From Pocillopora verrucosa (Eukaryota > Cnidaria > Anthozoa > Scleractinia > Pocilloporidae): DNA of 64,000 nt. The number at the start of each line of letters is the position of its first letter. Position 1 is the stretch's first letter. Under the pieces are notes generated by a model that ran no database searches, was not told the origin of the DNA, and saw only the letters and a program-made list of their open reading frames with translations. Shown piece after piece: positions 1 through 12,400 of this stretch. A program made the position numbers and the translations under genes. Location: NCBI RefSeq assembly GCF_036669915.1, contig NC_089324.1, positions 5,832,244 through 5,896,243 on the forward strand. The letters are read 5' to 3'.

Positions 1-1087
1 TATTCTAGACATTTTGTTAATTTCTTCCACGCTTTCAATGTGAATTTAGTTTTATGAGACATCTTCACCGATTTCGCGCCTTATCTAATGAAAATATTAA
101 AAATAAAAAAATAAAACAAACAAACAAAAACATTGATGTTCTAAGGCGTCACAAATAATTTATTTTTGACCATTATATCATTGTGGCCACCCTTAAAAAA
201 ATTTAACGGGCACGTATATTTCTTGAGGAGCAAAAGCAGGAGCAGAACTGTCGGCTTCATCTATTGCCGCACTATTAAAAGAGTTCTTAATAATGTTTTC
301 ATCATTATTTTACTGCCTTATTTAAGACCTTTTATTAATTCATTCATTGCTATTAAATGTGTTCTCAGTTTTGAAAAAACATCATCATTGATTTCATGCC
401 TTATCGAAAAAGAAAATTGAAACAAAACAAATATTTGTGCACTCAGGAGTCTCCAAAAGCATTGTGATCTTCTGATCATTATTATACACTCTTTCAAAAA
501 TTGCACAGGCGCGTACTCTTTCTTGAGGAAAAGGAGAGCTTTTTTAGGAGTTATTTCCTTTTTTAACCTAACTACTTTAGAAAATTATAAAAAGAAAACA
601 AACACTAATGTTCTTTAACGCCACCAAAGTTCTTCAAAACCGTCAACTTTCCATTCAGACTCTCAGATATAATGTATTCTTTATTTTCGACTTTAAGGAG
701 CTTCATATTTTTCTTATAAGTAACTCGTTTGTCTGTTATATTGAGCAGATGCTACCTCTCTTATAATAATAATAATATAAATAACATAATTGATAAATAT
801 GATTTATTTGAATATGAATAAAAGACCCGTAGAAATCAATATATTTCCCTTCTTTCCCTTTTGGCTTTCTTTTGCTTTATTCTTATTCTGCTTTATCAGG
901 AGAATATAATATTCCATTAGTCTTTCTTATTATGGACATTTTGGTTTTTTATGTTAACATATTTATTTTTTGCTTGTTTCGGGCCTCTCGTGTTTTTCAA
1001 ATTGCAATAAAGCACCCCGCCAAGAGTCTCTTTCCCCCACCAGATATTCACAAGCATCCCGAAGTAATCCTATCGATTTTTTTAATA
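1..1087. other. Gene-free AT-rich flank with weak repeated texture
   Basis: I see no supported coding exon. Segments near 50-155, 360-450 and 545-640 resemble each other loosely: an A-rich run, then a 'gttctaaggcgtc'-like or 'gttctttaacgccac'-like motif. This could be a decayed tandem duplication. The end nearest the receptor gene probably holds its 3' UTR; a minus-strand AATAAA lies at about 962-967. Confidence 0.4.
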
Positions 1088-2266
1088 TCACAGCTCAGTT
1101 GCGTTCAAACACAATCTTTCAGTTCTACTAGAAGTTGTGCATGGCTTTTCTTCCTGTTGAGGGAGCACTTGAGCATAACTGCAGCAGCGGCACATCTTCC
1201 AAAAACAGCACCTCCCAGTAATTTGCGTAAGAATGTACACATATCCTTCACGGAAGTTCTGATTAAAGACAGGGTAGATGTAAGGCGTCACCGCACTGTT
1301 AAAGTATGACATGAAAAACTTGAAGTAAAAGAAGTCATAACTGTTGCAGAATCCCCTTTGTGGCAAATATAGACAGGCCAAGGAAGCCCAGGTTGGTATC
1401 CAGCAAATGCAAAATGCTATAAGGACCGCAACGAGCATAGATATCACCTTACGACTGACCATACGATTCCGGGCGGCATTGGAAGCTGTTTGAATCCCAG
1501 GGGTTACTCGAGTGCACATTTTAAGCCCAATAGCTGTGTAAAAAGTTGTGGCAGCAGCGATTGGAATTCCAGACATGATGATAAAATCGAGGATAAAGAA
1601 GGTACGAAATAATTCTGGGGTTTTCAAGAGATCTGTTTGGATAGAAGTGACACAATATGTCTTTCCGTATATATCTTTCAGTGTTGCGTAGTGGAATAGC
1701 AAAGAATAACTGCAACATGGAAGAATCCATATGAAGGCGATTATTGCAACCATAACATTTCTGGTCATGGGGCGTCGCAGCGGAAAAAATACGGCAAGGA
1801 ATCTATCCAAAGCGATGAACACAAAGCTCGATGTGGAAACGAGCAAAGATAGTGAAGGAACAGTGCTGGTTATTTTGCAGAGGAGAAGTCCAAAGTTGCC
1901 CCCGATGCGCCACTCAAAACCCACCAGGAGAATAAGTATCATTCGAGGCATATTACATATAGTAATAAGCAGATCAGCAATGCTGAGATTGACAATCAGG
2001 TAGTTACTCAGAGTTCGCATCCGCTTGTTCACGTTTTGGTAAATTGAGCCGATTGTGAGAAAATTCCCGACAAGCGAAAGTATTATGACAATCACCAAGG
2101 CCAGAACTTTGAAAACCGTTGAAATTAGCGGTTCTTGAGCCACAGCTTGATTTGCAATATTTATGATAGGAAGGGAAACCGTTGCATTGCTCTTAGTGCA
2201 ATTTGTAAATCCATTCTTAATTTCCGCATTGATGCAGATTAAGTAAGGAGACGAGGTGTTGTTCAT
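1088..2266 (-). CDS. Class A (rhodopsin-like) GPCR, neuropeptide-receptor-like
   Basis: A single-exon gene of 392 aa. The first in-frame ATG is at 2266, because a stop lies shortly upstream and the only codon before the ATG that could be taken as a start is GTG. The extracellular N-terminus carries N-glycosylation sequons at N2/N3, N22 and N27. TM1 holds the GN motif (N68), TM2 holds NLSIADLL with the sodium-site Asp98, and C130 and C205 are placed to form the TM3-ECL2 disulfide. TM3 ends in DRF (154-156) instead of DRY, and TM6 has CWIP (288-291). TM7 reads TPYIY (327-331), so the NPxxY Asn is Thr. The tail is Cys-rich (353-362), with possible palmitoylation sites. The overall pattern is closest to peptide-type rhodopsin receptors; the ligand cannot be predicted. 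Intronless class A receptors are usual in cnidarians. Confidence 0.9.
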   Translation of the reverse strand: MNNTSSPYLICINAEIKNGFTNCTKSNATVSLPIINIANQAVAQEPLISTVFKVLALVIVIILSLVGNFLTIGSIYQNVNKRMRTLSNYLIVNLSIADLLITICNMPRMILILLVGFEWRIGGNFGLLLCKITSTVPSLSLLVSTSSFVFIALDRFLAVFFPLRRPMTRNVMVAIIAFIWILPCCSYSLLFHYATLKDIYGKTYCVTSIQTDLLKTPELFRTFFILDFIIMSGIPIAAATTFYTAIGLKMCTRVTPGIQTASNAARNRMVSRKVISMLVAVLIAFCICWIPTWASLACLYLPQRGFCNSYDFFYFKFFMSYFNSAVTPYIYPVFNQNFREGYVYILTQITGRCCFWKMCRCCSYAQVLPQQEEKPCTTSSRTERLCLNATEL

Positions 2267-4556
2267 CGTAAGGAAGTGCACTGTAAACTGAAGGATTCAA
2301 AGGAATCAATTCTTCTTTCGTTTTCCTTTCGAAATGTTTGTTATTTCAGCCTTCAGATGTACTCGTAGGATTATCAAACACTAGCTGACTTTTCAATGTT
2401 AACTGTTTATTTATGGCAATTTTAAGTCAACAGCTATTGCTGCGAAGCGGGTGTTTCTTCAAATAAGACCCTCCAATTTTTTTTTCTTGCGAGTGACTTC
2501 CGTCAAAAGATATTTATGGTTATCTCACCCAAACGCTTCTAAACAGAGTGAAATTAAGTCTGCGACGGTAACAGTTTTTCCACTGAAGATTTTTCTTACT
2601 GAAATCGATCCTATCCATTCAAAGCATGAGAAAATGCAAAGAAACTAACAATAGAAAATTCCCAATTAATATTATTGAGGACAATTTGTACTTTCGCCAA
2701 CTTTATTAAAGATTTCAATTAGGTTGTCTTTGAAGTTAAAACGCGCCATTTCCGATCTTTCCGATGCAATTTACTTTGTGTTCCGTATTTGAGTACATTC
2801 TCGCTATTTTCTCACCCTACTCTTTTAGAATGCTTGAGACAAAACAAATACATCTTTAACTTTGGCGACACCGAAATTGTAATCTAAGACCCGTTAATGA
2901 ATTGAACCCTTGGGGATCGAAAAAAAAATAGAAATATTGTGACCTATTCAAGAGGCTTTTTTCCTTCCATGCCCAAAGGAACTGCACAGTTTGCATTGGT
3001 TTCGGGGCTGTTAATATTAGTAGCTGCCGAGACTTTCGAGTTTTGATCTGAGTATCCCGTATCGTGTTTAATGAGTGTCGAAACTGTAAGTTTACTTCCC
3101 ACACAAAACTATGAGTTGCACTCGCATCGTCTTTTCCATGGAAGAGTTAATTCGAAAGATCCTTTGAGAGCATATTCGCTAAAGAACAGAGTTGCATAAT
3201 TTTAAAATGCAGTTTCATTAAAGTCTAGTCTCAAAGTGAGCTAATAATTTCATAAAATGTCCTTGCATTTATCCGAAAAAAGGAAATATAATGAGTGTTC
3301 TTAGACTGCGTTATTTGAAAGTTGTGTACATTATTTCATAGCATACACTACATGCATCCACATTCCGTTATTTTAAGTTCTTGTCCGTTAAGTTCAGTGC
3401 ATTTGAGATGCTCAAAGAACCAAAGACTAGCCTAGATTGATTCAGGTCTCATCCACTCAATCATTTGTTGGGTGTTCATCGTGTGCTCTTATCAGTAATA
3501 TGTTCTAATCATAACCTTTGTGACACATTTGAGCTAAAGTTGAAAACTGAATTTCGGTGACTTGTCATTAAAATGCAATTTTGAAACTAATTTGAAGATT
3601 TTGTTTCGGAATATTTACAATCCATAATAAGTCAGTTTGAATTGGATTTTGAATGATAAAAGGTCTCATTTCTTTGAAAACATCAATTCAAAACAACGGC
3701 CAAAACACCACGTATTTCTCGAAAGACAGCTCATGAGTCACATATGATTTATCAGCACTATAAATATTTGCATATCTTGCTTTAAGGAAGTACGCATGTA
3801 TGCATGTGTGTAAGAGCCAAAGATCTTGGACTAGTTCGGCTACGAAACGGAGAAACCGTTACTTAGTGCATAAATGTCATCAAAACATCAAGTTACGTTA
3901 TCTATCAAATTGAGATTTATTCAGTGGAGAGCGTGTTCCATCCTTCGAACAACCAGGGCCTGATTAAAATGCAAAAATGTATCTTTTCAATAGCCCACTA
4001 AACTGATAGCATTCAATTTATCAAAGGGATATTTGGACATGCGTTTCGCTTCCAACAGACAAATAATTTACGTTGCGTCGGCAAGAGTTATATTTGGAGT
4101 AGTTTTAATGAAAGAAAAGATGACAGACAAGCATTCATATGCAATAAAAATGCTTTTATTTTTTATCACTAGTTGTGGAAAAGCTCTTTCCCTTTAAGAC
4201 AATTTAAAAGTGACCGCATTCTAAGAAGAGATTCCGCTCTGTCCAGCTTCAATTCATCTGCATTTATTGTTGCTACTCGTTATTTTGTCGCTACGGTTGG
4301 AAAGCCAACCAGGCAACATTCTCATCATCAAAAAGGTTTATCATTTGCTGAAAAAATGGAAAAAAGTGTTATTTAGAGAGACGATTAAAAAAACACACAC
4401 ATGTGCATATTTTCTTCAGAAATAATCACATCGCTGATACGTTGAAAATGCAAAGGGAACCTTCACTGTATGTAAGAATATAAGCGAAGTGATTCGAAAC
4501 TTTACAGTCAGGATCAAATATAAAACTGTCCAACAGGTATACAAATCATTATATAC
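2267..4556. other. Intergenic region, nothing recognised
   Basis: Only short frames without splice-site or family support. A minus-strand AATAAA (about 4154-4159) lies in a local palindrome-like stretch and could serve the cysteine-rich peptide gene that starts at 4918. Confidence 0.4.
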
Positions 4557-4918
4557 TTACCCTGCACCAGGGCAGCAGCAGCGCTTTCCTGAGCCAAATG
4601 GACATAGGTGATCTCTACATTCTTCATCGGAGAAGGGAGGGCAAGGCTCAGTGTATTTTACACATGTTCCGCTGCCGGGAATCCTGCCACAGATGACGTC
4701 TGAAAGCAAAAATAGGAAGAGGTCCTTATGTCTTAAACCCTTAATCTTATACAAATCTTTGCCTTCACTTGATTAATAGCAAAAAGCTCACCATACTGAC
4801 GCTTGAAATAAGAATGCAGACGGCTCATATGTCTGTGACTTTGGCCACGCCGTGCACCCAGTACTTGAACAGCTCCCAACAAAACCAAGATCAAACACAA
4901 ACGAAACAAAGCAGCCAT
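4557..4918 (-). CDS. Small secreted cysteine-rich peptide, SCRiP-like
   Basis: Two coding exons, 4792-4918 and 4557-4699, with a consensus donor (GTGAGC) and acceptor (TTTCAG), join in frame to 89 aa. Residues 1-21 form a signal peptide. Residues 22-40 are a basic propeptide ending in Lys-Arg, a convertase-type cleavage site. The mature part from 41 holds eight cysteines at 46, 55, 62, 70, 75, 83, 84 and 85, so it ends in a CCC triplet. A signal peptide, dibasic propeptide end, eight cysteines and terminal CCC are the hallmarks I know for anthozoan SCRiPs. That family was first linked to calcification, and some members were later reported as neurotoxic. A short 5' UTR intron is likely (acceptor just before 4924, donor near 5031). 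The stop TAA overlaps a strong donor (GGGTAAGTAT), so a third exon is possible. The function here is inferred. Confidence 0.72.
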
Positions 4919-5032
4919 GATTGCCTGAAAGACAAAAACCAATGAGTAAAAAACAATGTATTGATATAAAGCAAAAGCGACTGGAAAACGAGAGAAGAAC
5001 AAATAATAACTGCCTCTCTTACTTTCGCTCGA

Positions 5033-8000
5033 GTTTGCAGTCGCACAAGATTTTATAAATAACTGTACGTCAAATGAACCACACTGTACGAGATGCAATG
5101 AGTTTCTGGTGCACTGAAGATATGTGCGAAGCTATAAGATGGTTATCAATCTGATCAAAGAGGCTTAAAGTTCATTGTTTGCTTGAGTACTTGAGTGTCT
5201 TTCTTTGTTTGTCAGTGTTTTCACGGGGCGTCCTTTTACAACACCTGTCAACTGCTCCAATGAATGCGTCTGTTGAAATTGACAGCCTAGATGCATTCTA
5301 AGTGTCTGCTGACATAATCAGTCCAAAAGAATGTTCCATTTGCAGCTCCCTTGGTTGTGAGAAATGCCTCTACCAGTTAAGTCCACGATTTTGAAGAGAA
5401 TGAAAGTGCATGGTCTCATTGTTGTGAAATTCAAACTTCAACCTCGAACTGAACACAGATACCAGTGTAAGCACCCCCCCCCGTCCATCCATTAATTTTT
5501 TTTATTATTATTATCATTGGAATGAAAGGGAACAGTGTCTGTCTATTTTAAACTATTTGAAAGTTCTACACAACATGTTATCAACGTTTTTATCTAAGTT
5601 CAAGTCAACTTATTTCAGTGAGTTTGAGACTTTGGAAGCTAAGTCCAAACTATATTCCATTCATTTCGAGGATTTTATATCAAATGTGTATTAACATGAG
5701 AATAAAGGTAAAGACAGACCGGCAAGGACTCCCCATGTGGCTTTTGTGGTCGCGTCGCATTATCGCCTTCAAATTATGATTTTGCAACACGTCTTTAAGG
5801 GATTTTCCCTTTTTGTACGAAATGATCGGAGGTTTTGTAAATATATTTTCGACAAGGGCTGATTGCGTAACAGACTCGCGTTTTCCATCAATATTTGTTT
5901 CATATTTTTAACAGGCAATATATTGATACGTGTCTCGCTTTGCAAATTTATTGTTGGTTACAGTTGCAATAAAAGGGTTAACCAAGTGAAACTTATATTA
6001 AGCAACTTAAGAATCTTTTCATTGTGTAATGTTGTCAAAGCTGCCAATAATTAACGACTATGAATGATCAACTGTAAAAAAGTGGAATTCAGTGGGATGC
6101 ATGACCTAGTTATAAAATTTACAGGGCTTTAATTTTTCTGGATCGTCAAAGTCCAGCTGCGGAAGATAGATAAGCGAGCCCCTGCTGTAATCCATTTTGC
6201 AATTTCAATGAATGGAAACAAAAAAACCTCATTTCCATTTCTTTCCGAAGCCGAGACTCTAATGTGAAGACTATACCTCCCCACTCCCTCCATAAACTAA
6301 TCCCATGTGGATCACATTAATATGTAATGAAAAGTCTGAGAGTACCAAATGTGCACATATCAAGTAATGAAGTCCACTGGCCAATAGAAACAGGACAGGA
6401 ATTTCGATGCAAATGTTAGGATAGAAGGCTAATTTAATCAAATCAGCATTCTTTAGTTTATGTCAAATAAATTTTTATAAAATCTGAAACATGCACGGCG
6501 TCAGTTATTTTTCTGTTTGTGAACACAAAATGCCGACGCAGTTTTCAAGAGCCGCGTCACAAAGTTACTGGCGTGAGACTACTATAAGTCAAACTGTGCT
6601 TTTTTTTTTCGTTATTTTTCCACTGAGTGGTTTTTCCCTCTGACAGGTATTTATGTCATATCATTCACGAGGCGTACTGCTCATTTTCAAATTATATTGC
6701 CCGAGTATTGATCATTATTTTGTTTTCCCGCCGGAGAAGGAAGATTTATCCAACAAACTACCAAGCTTTCAAACAAGAAGACTTCTGAACCTTCGTTTTA
6801 AACTTTTGAGATATACACTGTGATCACAAAGTTTCCGGCAATTTGAATCGACGCCAAGTGAATGAATTAAAATTTGGCACTTTAATGATTAATCCCGACT
6901 ACCAATTAAACCCGACCAGTCAGTTTGTCAAATAGTGAAGATATTTGCAGAACTTTTAAGGAGTTTGAAAATAAATTATTTTCCCATGTAAAATAATGGA
7001 TTTATTCAAAGGTTCTTTGTGTTGGAATTCTTAATTGGTCTGTTTTGCCTGTTTTCTCTTACTTTTTCAATACTTCCCTTTGTGTTATGGTGTCTGTGAT
7101 AATTACTTCCGAACGACGCTTTGCTCTTTCTTCCAAAGTTGTAAACAAGTGCTCTGTGATATTCTATGTACTTGACATTGGGACTTCTGCTCCGCGTTAA
7201 AGCAGTTATTTCTATTTCAATCAAGCTCCAGTAGCAAACAAAATAAAAAAAAAAAAAGATATTGAGTCTCGTTTCTGAAGAGTTCATCAAAATTTAACCC
7301 TAAAATGAAATTGTGCACAAATCAGGGTAGAACTTCTTTAAAATTCCAATGCCTATGTTTTGCAATTGAAAATGAAACGAGGCGTGTCTTCCTTGAATCA
7401 TTCAGTGGAAATTCAAGATGATCTGTTTATAACTTTATCCGTGAGCCTTATTAAGCTTTACCCTTATTTCACCAAATGCCCGGGTACCTTCGGAGTGTTT
7501 AAGATTGTGGAAGTTCAATTGGTTCTATGAAACAAATTGCGTTCTGTATATAAAATAACAGTGAGATCATTAGACCAGCAAATATCGATTGTCTCTCAGC
7601 CAAATTCTGTTCTTTATTTTCATCATAAAGTTCAGAATGAGACAATTATATCGTTAAGGTTGTAAGTTTGCTCAGAGCAAATTTTATTTTAAACTGTTCT
7701 GTAGTTATACTATTGATAGAATAATTTGCGTGAATGTAAAAATTCTAGAAAGAGCCAAAGCCCTCTCGTGAATCAGTGCGGAGTGGATCAAATTACCATC
7801 CATTGTTACACCGGATGTGTTTGTAGTGTGGTGTAAAGGTGAAGTAAAGAAATACATTGGATGGAAGAAAAAGTACATGATTTTCAAAGTAAAAACTTTT
7901 AGGTATCTTAGTAACGGGTGGTTTCACTCGATTATCTTTTGTCAGTTATTGCCTTAATTTAAGCGTATGACAGATCGAATGTGTCATTGTGCAAGCTCAA

Positions 8001-8573
8001 AGTTATTTGGCGTAAGTGCATGTTTGTATACCATAATGTTACAATGTTTTAATTATGAACCTAATGAGCCGAGCTGGCGTCAAACAACCGATGCTGTTCC
8101 TCTAAACCGCGTCTCAAAGTTACTCACGTGAGACTACAATAGGTGTCATCAGGATTCTTTTTTTCTTGAAACTTTCTATTGAAAGACTCTTTCTTTAACA
8201 AGGGATTAATTGTTGTGCTACATCATCAATTAAGGAGTGGCTTAGAAGGTTTTCAAATTGGATTGCATTAGTGTCGATTTTCTTTTCCCTCCAACAACCT
8301 CCTATGCCTTAAAGATGAAAGGCGGCTGAGAAAAGACAATATGATGTGGCGGTGCAGTGTTCAGAATCTTAGAATTCAGCATAAGCCGTATTCTTGACTG
8401 AATGGAGGATTTTATGTTTTAAATTCACTCTTTGGAGAAGGAAGCTTTTTGCCCTGAAACTGTACTTCAGTTCAATCAAGATTTCCATCGTCACCAGCGA
8501 TTACTTAATTTTCACGGTGGCGAACTGGTATCTCTGATGTAAATACTTCCACTATCCTTTCGCGTTAATTAAC
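5033..8573. other. Intergenic region, nothing recognised
   Basis: No supported exon. AT-rich with scattered short frames only. It separates the cysteine-rich peptide gene from the CFAP70 3' end. Confidence 0.4.
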
Positions 8574-8870
8574 AGGTGGTTCATACGTCAGCGTGCGTTC
8601 ATCGAGATATGAAGCACGCGGGAAGTTTGGAGAGCACGAAAGATGCGTAAGAGTCGCTCGAGGTGTAGCCGAGAGCAACTCTAGCTTCTTGAGTGCTCTC
8701 CAAACTTCCCAAGTGCTTCATATCTCGATGATCGCACAGCTGATGTATGAACCAATTGTTTTATAACATTTTTAACCCAACGGAAAATTTTTTTTCGCGA
8801 GGGATTTGTTTGCTGACGTCATGAGCGTGCACAATAGGAATATGAAGCACGCTCGGGCAATTGAATTTGA
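8574..8870. repeat. Foldback (inverted-repeat) element, family shared with 18996-19740
   Basis: Arms at about 8577-8640 and 8692-8755 are near-complementary ('ggttcatacgtcagcgtgcg' against 'gatcgcacagctgatgtatgaacc', with a shared 'ggaagtttggagagcac' core) around a ~50-bp loop. A following segment (about 8775-8860, 'tttgtttgctgacgtcat') recurs with the same partner at 19660-19740. No transposase frame is visible, so it is a non-autonomous element. Confidence 0.65.
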
Positions 8871-9409
8871 TTAGACAAATTTACGCGCTATGTTATAAAC
8901 GCCTATAGAGAATAAACTGCCTTCAAAATCCTCACTCAGAATTCTAGTTTTGAAGTAAATCTTCATACAAAAATAAAATGGAACTGAGCACATACATTCA
9001 TATTTTGAAGACGTTTCAGACGGATTTTTACACCACTTTCAAGTCGAGATTTGAGATCTAACACGATATTAATAAATGACATCCCTTAAAATGCACCACA
9101 CATGCACGAGGCTGGGAGGACACATGCACGACTTTAAAAAGTTACCGTTTAGAATGGCGCAAAGAGCGCAGAGTTAACTGTACAAACCACTTACTCTGGA
9201 AAAAGAGAGATTACAAATCATAACATCTCTCGCTCCATTTTACAATAATCATAAAAACAAACAAATAAATAAAGGCCAAACAAAACAAGGAAGTGTGTAC
9301 ATAAAAACAACAAGCTATGCGCATTCCACAATTTTTTTTTGAAAAGAACATTCGATGGAGATGTCAATGGTACAGAAAATGGAACAAACTAACTGCACTG
9401 AAAAAAATT

Positions 9410-12400
9410 CTAGGCCACCATCGGATTTCCAAAGCCGACTTTTTGTTGCAATTGATGAATTTCTTCTAGCAGGTTTTTGTCTTGTAGATTTAACTGCAAA
9501 TAGATCAAGAAGAAAAATCAATCTTACATATTTTCTCCCTAACTTAGGGAATCATTTAGCTCTAGATGGAGGATTGATGTCGAAGCTGTAAAGTTGTACA
9601 AAATACATTAAAATCCTACGAAAGTGTTCAACCTCGTTTGTCAGGTCTCGAGGCTAATCCTTTCCACCGTAACGTCAGTAAGCATATTCTGCTTAGCTCG
9701 GTGCCCATTCCTTTTGTTTTTATGACCTAAATGTTTCATACACGGGTGATACTGTGGGAGAAATTAGATACTTGTGGGGATTAAATTGTCAGTAGGCGTT
9801 GATGTCCAGGATTTCCAGAAAAAAGGCTTCTTCAAGAGTGGGAGGGGAGTTAAATGAGGTGGTTTTTAAAAAGGAAGCAAACATTTAAAAAAGGGGTCTT
9901 TAAAGAGAAGGAGGCTTATCAGCCTGAACTAGCCTAATCCAAGAAGCTTTCTTTCAGATTACGCAACGGCAAGACGGTTGATAAATTGCCCCTTACCTTC
10001 AGAGCGTACTTGTACGACTGCTCGGCTTCCAGCTGTCGACCGGTCTACAAGAAAATATAGAAAGGGGATAAATATAGAAAGGGGATAAGATTCGCCTAAA
10101 CCAAAATGCTTGCAAGGCTCTTAAGCGATCTAAAGTGGAGTACAAACGTATAGAAACAGGCCAGTAAACTAGCGCCAGAAAACTAGACGACACAATAGTG
10201 TTACTGAATAATGTTAAGCAGGATAAAGTATTCACTCTTCCGCAAGGGTCTACGTCTAGCTCGAACAAAGGATTACACAATAACTTAGCTTGCCTTTAGA
10301 CTACGCTCGGAAGAACTGGAAGGAAAACGAGAAAAAAAGAGTCGTTCTACTTTTGCAAATCCTAAAATCTTACAGAAATATGAATTTGATTTAAAGTTAC
10401 CTGTAAACACACCAAGGACAGATAAGCCCATACTTCGGCGTCTTTGTTGTTTAATATATTTGCTTCAGAAAGAGCGTCTTCGGCTTCGGCCAAATCTTCC
10501 AGCTAAAATAAATCAAGAGTGGAAGTCAGGATAAAATTGTAGAGATTTGACGAAGCTAAAAACTTAACATCCACTTGATTTATTTCATAGCTTCAAAGGT
10601 CCCTTTGTTCTATAAAACTAGTAAAATGATTTCGATCTAAGCACTAATTCCAACGCCAATTCGCAACGTCAAATTCTGGCCACGGTCCCAAAAGTCAGTG
10701 ATTAACACATACAGTCTACGTGGTGTACGGCAGTCGCAAATCCGAATGAAAGTAAGATGACAAAGTATGGTATATTTATAACATCGCAATAATTTGTTTC
10801 ATTCCTTGTGGGCAAAGAACGCTTGACGTTTAAGTTTTGCAAAGCAAGTCATTCAAAGATTCAAGCTTAATCTCTTCTACGATCGTGTAATACCAATAAA
10901 ACCTTTTCTCGTAGTAAGTCAATTTAATAACTTGTGCAAAATGATACATGCGCGGGTGCAGAAGAGTAAAGGGAATTTTTAATAAACACAGAGTAGTATC
11001 TCAGTAAAGTTATTTACAGTATTTACCCTGTAACACGCAATTCCAACTCCAAGCCACGAAACACAGGAAGGCGAGCGAATGCAGGCTTTCAAGAAGGTTG
11101 TCTTCGCTTTATCAAACTGAATTTGAAGAGAGGAGACAACCAACAGGGTAAAATGTCAAAATTTTAACGTCCCAGTCAAACATCAGATGTCAACCATGAA
11201 GTGTCACACGTCAAAATGTTAAAAGTTACACGTCAAAGTTGAACGTCAAATATTAAACGTCGAACTCCAAACGTCAGACGTTAACGTCAAATGTCAAACG
11301 TCAAACATCAAACATAGAAGGTCAAAAGGTCAAACGTCAATAGTGAAAACTTCAAGATACCAACCATAGTAAGTGGACAATAGAATGGGATACAAGCGAT
11401 GAATCAAAAGCTTTTCAACCAAAAACTTAGATAGTATAACGTTGCACCAACCTCTCCTTTCTCCAAGTAAATCGAGGCAAGTCTCAAATAGATGGCGTGC
11501 ATGTCTGAGGCTTCGGTTGTATAGGCCAGTGTTCTCTCGTAGCAGTCCTGAGCTTCCTCAGTGCGGCTTGTCAAATAATAGAGGTGTCCCATCAAGCCCC
11601 AAGCATCTGGGTTCTGATATCGAATAAAGAGACAAACTTCAGCGTTTGGCACTGCGTACATTTCAATCACACTCAATAAGACAACATGCCTCCCTATTCC
11701 AGAGGGTTTTCATTTTCGCACACTGTCCGCATTGCAGTTTCTAAGTCGCAGGCACGTTTACATTTTTCGTGCTTATAGTAAATCTTTCTGTAAAGCAGGA
11801 AGTTTTCGGCTCAATGGGCTAAAACATCAATAGTCTATTTCGCAGCCGTTAGAATTTTTTTACAAAAGTTACCCGAAGCTTTTTTTGTTTTCGTTTTCGT
11901 TTTTGTTTTTTTTGTTTTGTTTTTTTTCAGTTTGACTTATTGCAAGACGGCTGCGGCGAGGGAGACAAATGGGGGATGCAAACTCGAAAAGTTAACAAGA
12001 TCAAACTCTCAAAGATTGCTCGAAAAATTCCAGGGATAAAATCTAATAGAAGAGAACACATATGCTGTTGTTCTACCAAGTTGGAAACTAAAAGCAAATC
12101 ACACAATTGTATTGAAACTCCAGGAAAGCCTCTAACGCAAATCACCTGATGCTTCAACATGACAGCTTGTTTAAGATTCTCCTCAGCCCCGATGAAAGAT
12201 TTCTGTTGTATCTTCAGCCTCCCAAGAAGCACATAGTATCTCGCTCCAGGCTCTCCGTTGGCTGCCACCAACTCGTGCGCCAATGCCGCGTCCGTAAGCT
12301 GGTACCCAGTAACAAAAATACAAACGTTGATTGAAACAACGGGGAGTGGTTGAGTAAAGAGACTAACAGTGTGTTTTTCCCCAGTGTGTTGGTCCCAGCC

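Noticed and set aside
872-1309. A 145-codon plus-strand frame
   Set aside because: It overlaps the 3' part and C-terminal coding sequence of the minus-strand GPCR and has no domain; an antisense shadow.
1731-2003. A 90-codon plus-strand frame
   Set aside because: Entirely antisense to the transmembrane coding part of the GPCR.
5040-5062. A TATA-like 'ATTTATAAAA' upstream of the cysteine-rich peptide gene
   Set aside because: The expected start would fall about at the inferred UTR donor (about 5031), leaving almost no first exon, so I do not call it.
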